NCBI RefSeq assembly: GCF_937863595.1
Contig: NZ_CALMGQ010000156.1
Coordinates: 1 to 32,130, forward strand
Origin: an uncultured Cytophaga sp.
GTDB taxonomy: Bacteria; Bacteroidota; Bacteroidia; Cytophagales; Cytophagaceae
DNA: 32,130 nt
Reading direction: 5' to 3'
The notes below the pieces were generated by a model, which searched no databases, had not been told where the DNA came from, and saw only the letters and a list, made by a program, of their open reading frames with translations. Below, in pieces: positions 1-6,576 of this stretch (position 1 is the stretch's first letter; the number at the start of each line of letters is the position of its first letter). The position numbers were made by a program, and so were the translations under genes.

Positions 1-92
1 TAAATTTAATCCAAATTCTAGCTATAAATCCGCTTAACTAAACGACATTGACATATATACTGTTAATATACTTGATTCTGTTTAAACGACGA

Positions 93-944
93 TTATTTCA
101 ATCCACCAAAGTTCTTTAATTTGATTTGGGTTAATTTTTTCTTCGTGTCTTGAGGGAAATCACCTTTCATAATCCAATCATAATACATCGGATCTTTTAG
201 TAAGGTGTCCTTTACTTTTAATCCTTTATATTTTCCAAAATTGAATAATTCATCGCCTTTGTCGCTCATAATCATGCGACCAGCAAGATCTACCATATTG
301 CCTACAGAAAAATCGTGTAGTACTTGCATGTCATTTTTGATAGGCGTGCTTATTTTCCCTTCCGCATCTTTTACTTGCTTATCTGCATATCTTGCTATTT
401 GGGCTTTTAAGATATGGTACGTCGCCAAGGTATCTGCTTCCGCACTGTGCGCATTTTCTAATTCCTTATTGCAATAGAATTTATATGCAGCTCCAAGCGT
501 ACGCGGCTCCATTAAATGGAAGATACGTTGAGAATCAATTAATTTTCTTTTTGAAATATCAAATTCAATTCCTGCTCTAAAAAATTCTTCAATTAAAAGA
601 GGAATATCAAATCGTATACTGTTAAAGCCACCCAAATCACAGTCTTTCATGAATTGCGCTACTTGTTGTGCTATTTCAGCAAACGGAGGTTTGTCTGCTA
701 CATCTTTATCGTAAATGCCATGTATCGCGCTAGATTGATCTGGTATAGGCATGCCAGGATTTACACGGAATGTTTTTACTTCTACTTTTTCATCTGGTGG
801 TGAAACGCGAACAATGCTAATTTCAACAATTCGATCTGTAGAAACGTTAACACCCGTTGTTTCTAAATCAAAGAATGCAATCGGTTTATTAATTTTCATT
901 TTAAATGCATTTCCAGCATTGAACAAAGGTAATTGATCCATCAT
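93..944 (-). CDS. DnaQ-like DEDDh 3'-5' exonuclease with ExoX-type C-terminal domain
   Basis: This is a 283-residue 3'-5' exonuclease of the DnaQ/PolC-epsilon superfamily, probably used in proofreading or repair. The Exo I motif is FFDLETTG with D26 and E28. Exo II is GGFNSIRFDIPLL with D113. Exo III is HSAEAD with H166 and D171, which places it in the DEDDh subgroup. Residues 234-275 (FNFGKYKG, then DPMYYDWIMKGDFP) match the small C-terminal domain seen in exodeoxyribonuclease X-like proteins. The N-terminus starts MMDQLPLF, and QLPLF resembles the beta-clamp-binding pentapeptide. The start at 944 overlaps the stop of the upstream Mur ligase gene as TAATG, so translation is probably coupled; the second ATG at 941 is equally possible. 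The exact biological role (epsilon-like or ExoX-like) cannot be settled from the sequence. Confidence 0.88.
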   Translation of the reverse strand: MMDQLPLFNAGNAFKMKINKPIAFFDLETTGVNVSTDRIVEISIVRVSPPDEKVEVKTFRVNPGMPIPDQSSAIHGIYDKDVADKPPFAEIAQQVAQFMKDCDLGGFNSIRFDIPLLIEEFFRAGIEFDISKRKLIDSQRIFHLMEPRTLGAAYKFYCNKELENAHSAEADTLATYHILKAQIARYADKQVKDAEGKISTPIKNDMQVLHDFSVGNMVDLAGRMIMSDKGDELFNFGKYKGLKVKDTLLKDPMYYDWIMKGDFPQDTKKKLTQIKLKNFGGLK

Positions 945-2320
945 TATGCGTGTTGATTCAGTACGTGAGAAGTTAATTGTTTTAAATCTATGCCACCAAA
1001 GTTTCCAGAACTCATCAATAATAAGTTGCTATTCTTCCAATTCTGTTCGAATAGAAATTCTTCAAGTTTTTTACTATCTGTGAATACGTTCAATTTAGGA
1101 TTTGCAAATGCTTCCATAATATCGGCTTCCGTAATTTCTTCCAAACGCTTGTGTTTAACTGTTTCTGGACTAAAATATACTACAGGGGTATCTGGTAATT
1201 TATAGGTGTCTCTATATTGAGATAAAAACTCTTTGTTTAAACTGCTAAATGTATGCAATTCCAATACTGCAACTAAGTTGCGATCGGGGAATTGTTTTTT
1301 TACGGCTTTAGAAGTTGCTTTTAACTTTGAAGGTGCGTGTGCAAAATCTTTAAACACAACATTTGTATCTGTTCTACCTAAAATTTCTAATCTATTCGCC
1401 GCACCTTTAAATGTTTTTATTGCATCATAAAACATTTTTTCAGTAATGCCTATTTTGATACAAACATTTTTTGCAGCACTGATATTTTTTAAATTATGTT
1501 TGCCAAAAACTTCTAATGGAACTTTACCTTTATCGGTTAATAAATACGTAATGCCCTTGATGATTTCGTTTTTTTCAGCAGAATAGGGGATTGCTTGAAC
1601 GTCCGTTCTAGGCTTTCCTGCAATGAGTGTTGCAATGTCATCTGATTCGCTGTAAATTAATATTCCTCCCTTTGGGGTTGAATCGGCAAACGCATCAAAC
1701 TGATGTACATACTCTTCAAATGTTGGATACACATTAATGTGATCCCAAGCTACACCGCTTATCAATCCTATATGGTGGTGATAATGTAAAAATTTAGGTG
1801 TTAAATCTAATGGAGATGTTAAATATTCATCTCCTTCAATAATTATAATTGGGGCATCTTCCGTGATTTGAACCATCGTATCAAAGCCTTCTAATTTTGC
1901 ACCCACTAAATAATCAAACTTGCGATTGTATGTTTTTAATACATGCATTATCATAGCTGTGATGGTTGTTTTACCATGACTGCCACCAATAACGATGCGT
2001 TGCTTGTTCTTCGATTGTTCGTATATGTATTCTGGAAAGGAATATATTTTTATGCCGAGCTCTTTCGCTTTTAACAATTCAGGATTGTCGTTTCGCGCAT
2101 GCATGCCCAAAATCACAGCTTCCAAATCTGTCGTTATTTTTTCTGGGAACCATCCCATTTCCTTCGGAAGGAGATTGTATGCTGAAAGCCTTGTTTTAGA
2201 AGGTTCAAAAATTTCATCGTCCGATCCTGTAACTTGATATCCTTTATGATGAAGTGCTAAGGCTAAATTATGCATTACAGCACCACCAATAGCTATGAAA
2301 TGAACTCTAGTATTTCCCAT
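944..2320 (-). CDS. mpl: Mur ligase, UDP-MurNAc : L-Ala-D-Glu-mDAP ligase (Mpl) type
   Basis: This 458-residue cytoplasmic Mur ligase most resembles Mpl, which recycles murein tripeptide onto UDP-N-acetylmuramate. The N-terminal Rossmann segment VHFIAIGGAVMHNLALAL (6-23) is MurC/Mpl-like. The ATP P-loop is GGSHGKTT at 112-119, with Ser where many MurC proteins have Thr. IIIEGDEYLTSPLD supplies the catalytic acidic residues and NRLEILGRT marks the start of the C-terminal domain. The length fits Mpl of Bacteroidota, and a separate MurC would be expected in a division cluster elsewhere. The 3' end overlaps the exonuclease gene by one base. I judge Mpl more likely than MurC from the N-terminus and the absence of dcw-cluster neighbours, but substrate specificity is inferred from family resemblance. 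Confidence 0.82.
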   Translation of the reverse strand: MGNTRVHFIAIGGAVMHNLALALHHKGYQVTGSDDEIFEPSKTRLSAYNLLPKEMGWFPEKITTDLEAVILGMHARNDNPELLKAKELGIKIYSFPEYIYEQSKNKQRIVIGGSHGKTTITAMIMHVLKTYNRKFDYLVGAKLEGFDTMVQITEDAPIIIIEGDEYLTSPLDLTPKFLHYHHHIGLISGVAWDHINVYPTFEEYVHQFDAFADSTPKGGILIYSESDDIATLIAGKPRTDVQAIPYSAEKNEIIKGITYLLTDKGKVPLEVFGKHNLKNISAAKNVCIKIGITEKMFYDAIKTFKGAANRLEILGRTDTNVVFKDFAHAPSKLKATSKAVKKQFPDRNLVAVLELHTFSSLNKEFLSQYRDTYKLPDTPVVYFSPETVKHKRLEEITEADIMEAFANPKLNVFTDSKKLEEFLFEQNWKNSNLLLMSSGNFGGIDLKQLTSHVLNQHA

Positions 2321-2339
2321 TTTATTTTCTTGTATAAAA

Positions 2340-2347
2340 CAAAAATA
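2340..2347 (-). promoter_or_regulatory. Candidate -7 element for the mpl-exonuclease unit
   Basis: On the minus strand this reads TATTTTTG, matching the Bacteroidota -7 consensus TAnnTTTG, and it ends 19 bases before the mpl ATG. I find no TTG at the expected -33 spacing, so this is a tentative call. Confidence 0.3.
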
Positions 2348-2532
2348 AAATAATTCATGATTAAATTATCATAGTGAATAAAGGAAAACGCATACTGTTG
2401 ATAAGTATGTAGTTTATTCGTGTATTTTGGGTAAAGACGTATAAATGATTGGCTTTGTATATGTGGGTAAGGTGTTAATCGTTTGTTTGTACAATGTTAA
2501 GTGCCCACAACAAATGGACGCATAATAATGGG

Positions 2533-2540
2533 TACATTTG
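2533..2540 (+). promoter_or_regulatory. Candidate -7 element immediately before dnaB
   Basis: TACATTTG matches the Bacteroidota -7 consensus TAnnTTTG exactly but ends only four bases before the chosen dnaB ATG at 2545. If real, the message would be leaderless or would start translation at a later ATG such as 2620 (MGKLPPQA). No good -33 element is visible. It is the only exact plus-strand match that I noticed in the 2321-2544 divergent gap. Confidence 0.3.
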
Positions 2541-2544
2541 AGGT

Positions 2545-4083
2545 ATGGAGTTTGGAAAATCGAGAACAAAAGCAACAGGATTTGTACCTAAAAATACGAT
2601 TGCAAATGATTTGTTAACAGGGATGGGTAAATTGCCGCCTCAAGCTGTTGAAGTAGAAGAAGCTGTTTTGGGGGCATTATTACTTGAAAAGGATGCCTTA
2701 ACTTCGGTTATAGATATTTTAAAGCCTGAAAGTTTTTATAAAGAAGCGCATCAAAAAATTTATTTAGCTGTTTTAGAATTATTTGATCGTTCTGAACCTG
2801 TTGATTTGATAACGGTTGTAAATCAGCTTCGTTCTAAAGCTGAATTGGAATTTGTTGGTGGCGCCTATTACATCACGGAATTAACCACAAAAGTAAGTTC
2901 TGCTGCAAACATTGAATTTCACGCACGTATTGTATCGGAACAATCCATTAAACGGAGTTTAATTACGATTGCTTCTAAAATACATAAAGATGCGTACGAA
3001 GACACAACAGACGTCTTTGAGTTATTAGATAAAACAGAAAAAGATTTATACGAAGTTTCTGAAGCAAATATTCGAAAGAATTATTCTGAAATGCGCAGTT
3101 TGATTGGTCAAGCTTTAAAGGAATTAGCTGAAAAGAAAGATCAAGCAGATGGATTAACAGGTGTGCCTAGTGGAATGGCAGACTTGGATAGAGTAACATC
3201 TGGTTTTCAAAAAAGTGATTTAATTATTATTGCTGCTCGACCAGGTATGGGTAAAACTGCATTTGTACTTTCGGCACTACGAAATGCAGCAGTAGACTTT
3301 AAAAAGCCTGTAGCTTTATTTTCATTGGAGATGTCGGCTGTTCAGTTAGTAAATCGATTGATTGCTTCTGAAGCAGAATTGGATAGTTATAAAATCAAAA
3401 CAGGTAAGTTAGAAGATTACGAATGGCAACAATTGCACAGTAAGATTTCGCCATTAACTTCAGCCCCCATTTATATTGATGATACGCCGGGTTTATCCAT
3501 TCGTGAATTACGTACGAAAGCGCGTCGTTTGAAATCTAGAAATGATATTCAAATGATCATAATTGATTATTTGCAATTGATGACGGCAGACTCAAATAAT
3601 AAAGGTGGAGTTGGAAACCGTGAACAAGAAATTTCAGCCATCTCTCGAGCCTTAAAAGGCTTAGCGAAAGAATTGGAAGTGCCCGTTATTGCACTTTCTC
3701 AATTGAGTCGTGCAGTGGAATCCAGAGGTGGAGATAAACGTCCGCAGCTATCTGATTTACGTGAATCTGGTGCGATTGAACAAGATGCGGATATTGTTAT
3801 GTTCTTATACAGACCTGAATATTATAAAATTGATGTGGATGAAGAAGGTAATCCAACAGCAGGTACAGGTGAAGTAATTATTGCAAAACATCGTAACGGT
3901 TCACTTGAAACTGTTAAACTAAAATACATTGGAAAGTATACGAAGTTTATGGATTTGGGTGGAGATTTTATTGATACAGACAGCAACTGGAGTGGAGATC
4001 AAAATAAATTTTTTAATGGACAATCGTTAGGAAGTAAAGTGAATGACTTTGGTGGAGATGACGATGGACCGGCACCTTTTTAA
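2545..4083 (+). CDS. dnaB: Replicative DNA helicase DnaB
   Basis: DnaB is the hexameric ATP-driven helicase that unwinds DNA at the replication fork and recruits primase. The 512 residues show the N-terminal helical domain (PPQAVEVEEAVLGALLLE, 31-48), a linker, and the RecA-like motor domain. Walker A is ARPGMGKTA (231-239). The Walker B strand IIIDYLQLM carries D341. LSQLSRAVE and SDLRESGAIEQDAD follow, and KHRNGSLETVKL lies in the arginine-finger region. The C-terminus is an extended glycine/aspartate tail ending DDDGPAPF, which looks like the acidic tip of SSB. The first 29 residues precede the conserved domain, so MGKLPPQA at 2620 is a possible alternative start. The gene stands alone, divergent from mpl, and ends at a strong terminator. 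Confidence 0.96.
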   Translation: MEFGKSRTKATGFVPKNTIANDLLTGMGKLPPQAVEVEEAVLGALLLEKDALTSVIDILKPESFYKEAHQKIYLAVLELFDRSEPVDLITVVNQLRSKAELEFVGGAYYITELTTKVSSAANIEFHARIVSEQSIKRSLITIASKIHKDAYEDTTDVFELLDKTEKDLYEVSEANIRKNYSEMRSLIGQALKELAEKKDQADGLTGVPSGMADLDRVTSGFQKSDLIIIAARPGMGKTAFVLSALRNAAVDFKKPVALFSLEMSAVQLVNRLIASEAELDSYKIKTGKLEDYEWQQLHSKISPLTSAPIYIDDTPGLSIRELRTKARRLKSRNDIQMIIIDYLQLMTADSNNKGGVGNREQEISAISRALKGLAKELEVPVIALSQLSRAVESRGGDKRPQLSDLRESGAIEQDADIVMFLYRPEYYKIDVDEEGNPTAGTGEVIIAKHRNGSLETVKLKYIGKYTKFMDLGGDFIDTDSNWSGDQNKFFNGQSLGSKVNDFGGDDDGPAPF

Positions 4084-4093
4084 ATTATAAGTG

Positions 4094-4107
4094 ATGAGTT
4101 ATGAATT
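4094..4107 (+). repeat. 14-bp sequence shared with the 3' flank of the thioredoxin gene
   Basis: ATGAGTTATGAATT lies 10 bases after the dnaB stop. The same 14-mer occurs on the minus strand at 6052-6039, just after the thioredoxin stop. Both copies are in the sense orientation of the gene they follow. Confidence 0.5.
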
Positions 4108-4153
4108 ATAAATGCAAAGAGTCCCGGAAATTAGCGAGACTCTTTGCATTTAT
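4108..4153 (+). terminator. Intrinsic terminator hairpin after dnaB
   Basis: A perfect 16-bp stem pairs 4108-4123 with 4138-4153 around a 14-base loop. The core is GCAAAGAGTC against GACTCTTTGC. There is no long U-tract after it, but the stem is strong and sits about 25 bases after the stop codon. Confidence 0.8.
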
Positions 4154-4297
4154 GCATATCTTATACGACTAATTTTTATATTAAATCTCGATAAACCTTT
4201 CATAAAGGAATTCTGCCCAACTCTCAAACTTAACCTCATTTTATACATAATTCATTAATAAACTTTATATTTAATTTTAAATTAATAGAACACTACA

Positions 4298-5017
4298 ATG
4301 AAACGAATTCTAATTGTCATTTGTATATTTTTTTTAAATGAGTATGCAAACGGCCAAATATACCTAGGTGCATCATCAGGAGTTTCAATAACAAAATTTA
4401 GAACTCATGATGTTTCCAACAAGAACAAAATCAACAATGCTAAATGTAAAAATTTAATTGGTTTTAATATTGATATTCCAATTTTATTTAAATTGAATAA
4501 AAATATAGCTATAGAATCAGGTCTTTCATATTTAAATATGGGTACTAAAATTGACGGAAGTCAATCTTTATATCGTATCATTGATCAAACCGATCCCATT
4601 TATCAATCACTAATACATGATGGTGATGCGAAGTATCGGTTGGATTATTTATCTCTTCCTTTAACTATCCATTTAACCATCCCCTTTAATAAGTATTCTG
4701 TTTATGTAAAAGCAGGCGGCTATATTTCATCTCTAATACATGGGGCGAATAAGTCAACAGGAACTAAATCTAAAAGAAATCTGAACTTTGGTGATGAAAA
4801 ATTAAATACATTTGATTGGGGCGGCATTGTAGGGATAGGAGCGACGAGGAATGTTGGGAAGGGTTACTTGTTTTTTGATGCAAAATATATGATTGGGGCT
4901 TCTAATTTGAATAAATCAAACTTTCTATATTCCCTTCCTTTTGGAATGAATGAAATTAATAATAGAGGTGCTTTTTTAAATATAGGTTATATGATTAATT
5001 TAGGAAAAGTAAAGTAG
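4298..5017 (+). CDS. Secreted outer-membrane beta-barrel protein, PorT/porin-like
   Basis: The 239-residue protein starts with a signal peptide (MKRILIVICIFFLNEYANGQ, cut probably after NGQ). It continues with alternating hydrophobic/polar strands of an outer-membrane barrel: IYLGASSGVSITKF, IAIESGLSYLNMGTKI, YRLDYLSLPLTIHLTI, YSVYVKAGGYISSLIHG, GGIVGIGATRN, and a final strand RGAFLNIGYMINLGKVK. The pattern, with the YLSLPL strand and a C-terminal N-L-G strand, fits the PF13568-type family common in Bacteroidota. No function can be named; these barrels are usually of unknown role. It is flanked by the dnaB terminator and by the convergent broken methyltransferase, so it appears to be monocistronic. 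Confidence 0.7.
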   Translation: MKRILIVICIFFLNEYANGQIYLGASSGVSITKFRTHDVSNKNKINNAKCKNLIGFNIDIPILFKLNKNIAIESGLSYLNMGTKIDGSQSLYRIIDQTDPIYQSLIHDGDAKYRLDYLSLPLTIHLTIPFNKYSVYVKAGGYISSLIHGANKSTGTKSKRNLNFGDEKLNTFDWGGIVGIGATRNVGKGYLFFDAKYMIGASNLNKSNFLYSLPFGMNEINNRGAFLNIGYMINLGKVK

Positions 5018-5167
5018 TTTAACTTTATTTTAATCAATTGCATAACATTATTTTTAAATGAATTAGGACAATCCATCGTCAATCCGAGATATATTTATTT
5101 TGCTTATATTTTAAGTGGACTAAAAATTGAAACCATTTTTAATACAGCCAATAATAGATTTTTTTAG

Positions 5168-5183
5168 AACGTTTTTTAACGTT
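5168..5183. terminator. Weak bidirectional hairpin between convergent genes
   Basis: AACGTT, four T, AACGTT forms a 6-bp stem with a 4-base loop, touching the stop codon of the minus-strand methyltransferase remnant. On the minus strand it is followed by CTAAAAAAA rather than a U-tract, so it is at best a weak terminator. Confidence 0.3.
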
Positions 5184-5803
5184 TAATTTCTACAAAAGAA
5201 TGCAAATGTGAAATTTTGAACTGTTTCGAATGGAGTTATATGGTCTTCATTCATATATTCGACCAGATTAAAATTCTTTATTACAAGTTCTTCTAAGTCT
5301 TGCCCAGTGTATTGTTTTATATCTAAACCACTACACTTTAATGGGCCATTCTTTGAAAATGTTCCGATGATAAAGAACGAAGATACATAAGAATTAATAA
5401 GAGTAATGTACCTTTCAATATCTTTGGGCTGAGTTAAAAAGTGGAATGCCGCACGATCATGCCAGATGTCATATGTTCGGGTTGGAGAAAAAGTGTTTAT
5501 ATCACATACAATCCATTTTATTTTTGACGCATTTTTACCTAAACGCATTTTTGCTCGATTAATGGCTTCTTCAGAAATATCTAAAACGGTAATGTCTGTG
5601 TAATTTTCTTTTAAAAGATAATCGACCAGACAACTATCACCACCTCCAATATCTATAATAGCAGTTGCTTTAGATAGATTTGTATTATGAATAAAATATA
5701 ATGATCTCTCGGGTGTCTCTTGTGTTCAACTTACTTCACTCGGACTTTTAGTTGAATAAATAGTATTCCAATGTTCCTTCGAATGGTTATTTAGTTCATT
5801 CAT
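5183..5803 (-). pseudogene. Class I SAM-dependent methyltransferase interrupted by in-frame TGA at codon 26
   Basis: Reading the minus strand from the ATG at 5803 gives a continuous 207-codon frame to the TAA at 5183, except for one TGA at 5728-5726 (codon 26). The start reads MNELNNHSKEHWNTIYSTKS, then PSEVS, stop, TQETPERSLYFI, then the glycine-rich SAM-binding motif I AIIDIGGGDSCLVDYLL and the acidic VLDISEEAINRAK. The rest carries CDINTF, DIWHDRAAFHFL and FTFAFFCRN, typical of small Bacteroidota methyltransferases. From memory this family has Trp after EVS, so the lesion is most simply TGG to TGA. The longest uninterrupted piece (5183-5548) lacks motif I and could not bind SAM. The remainder is intact, suggesting a recent loss. 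A sequencing error is the main alternative. Confidence 0.8.
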
Positions 5804-6058
5804 GCTGCTATAAATGTTAAGGTGCTTTTTTCTTGAATCTCTGAAGCTCGTTTTCTGAACAAGCCTAAAACTAAACTATTGTCCGACGATTGACTTGAGC
5901 GAAGCATGTTTCTGTCTTTTTAGTCTTGACTATATCGTAAATAATAATCATAGATTGTAAAATGAAACGCGTCAGTCAAAGAATGGCGTGAGGTTAGAGC
6001 TAAGGATAGCGAGTGAAGTCGATCAGTATTTAATCCAAAATTCATAACTCATAATTAT
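5804..6058. other. Unassigned 255-bp intergenic block
   Basis: This gap separates the methyltransferase remnant from thioredoxin. I see no convincing reading frame. It is richer in G and C than other gaps here, and it contains an imperfect inverted pair: TTGACTTGAGCG near 5889 against the complement of CGCGTCAGTCAA near 5970. It also contains the words GTGAGGTTAGAGC and TAGCGAGTGAAGTCGATC, which look like a dispersed intergenic element. The right end carries the 14-bp sequence shared with the dnaB 3' flank. Confidence 0.4.
6039..6052 (-). repeat. 14-bp sequence shared with the 3' flank of dnaB
   Basis: Read on the minus strand this is ATGAGTTATGAATT, identical to 4094-4107. It starts six bases after the thioredoxin TAG stop and continues TTGGATTA. 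Confidence 0.5.
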
Positions 6059-6355
6059 CTAAACAAAAGCCTGTAAAGTCTTACTTAGTTTGCCTTCATC
6101 CATATAACCTGAACCACGCCAAACAACCTTACCTTGTTTAAATAAAATCATGGTTGGCACACCTTTTACTTGATAGGCTTGTGCAGCAGATGCGTTTTTA
6201 TCGACATCTACTTTTATTACTTTCAATCGATTTGAAAACTTCGATGCTACTTTTTCAATTACAGGGGCAAGCTGTTTACAAGGCCCACACCAAGTCGCAT
6301 GAAAATCTACCAATACAGGTGTTTCAGATTGAATTAATTCTTTAAATGAAGACAT
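6059..6355 (-). CDS. trxA: Thioredoxin
   Basis: This is a 98-residue cytoplasmic thioredoxin with the redox motif WCGPCK inside VDFHATWCGPCKQLAPVI and the cis-proline loop GVPTM, followed by LFKQGKVVWRGSGYMDE. It has no signal peptide, so it acts in the cytoplasm as a dithiol reductant. It is the last gene of the sulfur operon, four bases after the DUF6132-like gene. In this context it probably reduces persulfidated proteins or the rhodanese partner; that role is inferred from position. A general thioredoxin may well exist elsewhere, so the gene number is uncertain. The stop is TAG. Confidence 0.92.
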   Translation of the reverse strand: MSSFKELIQSETPVLVDFHATWCGPCKQLAPVIEKVASKFSNRLKVIKVDVDKNASAAQAYQVKGVPTMILFKQGKVVWRGSGYMDEGKLSKTLQAFV

Positions 6356-6359
6356 AAGC

Positions 6360-6557
6360 TTATTTTTTTTTGCTGGAAAATGAATTTACTAATAATCCGC
6401 CCATTACAGCACCATAAGCGGTTGAATTATACCAAACAGATTGTATCAAGCAATGACCACTACTACAACCTACAAAATTCCAATATAGAAACCCCGCAAG
6501 TGCACCCAATCCTATTCCCAATAGGGTATTTCGTAGTGTTTTTGAAATACGCATCAT
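6360..6557 (-). CDS. Small two-helix membrane protein, DUF6132-like
   Basis: The 65-residue protein has two hydrophobic helices: LGIGLGALAGFLYWNFVG (about 13-30) and STAYGAVMGGLLVNS (about 45-59). Between them is the cysteine pair GCSSGHC followed by SVWYNSTAYGAV. This arrangement agrees with my recollection of the DUF6132 family of Bacteroidota, in which glycine-rich helices flank a GCxSGxC loop. No biochemical function is known to me. It lies between the persulfide dioxygenase gene (19 bases away) and thioredoxin (4 bases away), so a role in sulfur handling at the membrane is suggested only by context. Two ATG codons, at 6557 and 6554, are possible starts. Confidence 0.65.
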   Translation of the reverse strand: MMRISKTLRNTLLGIGLGALAGFLYWNFVGCSSGHCLIQSVWYNSTAYGAVMGGLLVNSFSSKKK

Positions 6558-6576
6558 AGAAGTTCTACCTTTTAAT

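Noticed and set aside
1..92. Possible gene end at the left edge
   Set aside because: AT-rich sequence with no recognisable coding tail or hairpin; nothing supportable.
5726..5728. TGA read as Trp or selenocysteine
   Set aside because: TGA is used as a normal stop by the TauE/SafE gene and nuoG in this window, and no selenocysteine insertion hairpin stood out after the codon.
5732..6018. CTTCACTCG and its complement CGAGTGAAG on either side of the unassigned gap
   Set aside because: Only nine bases, and one copy lies inside the methyltransferase frame; probably chance.
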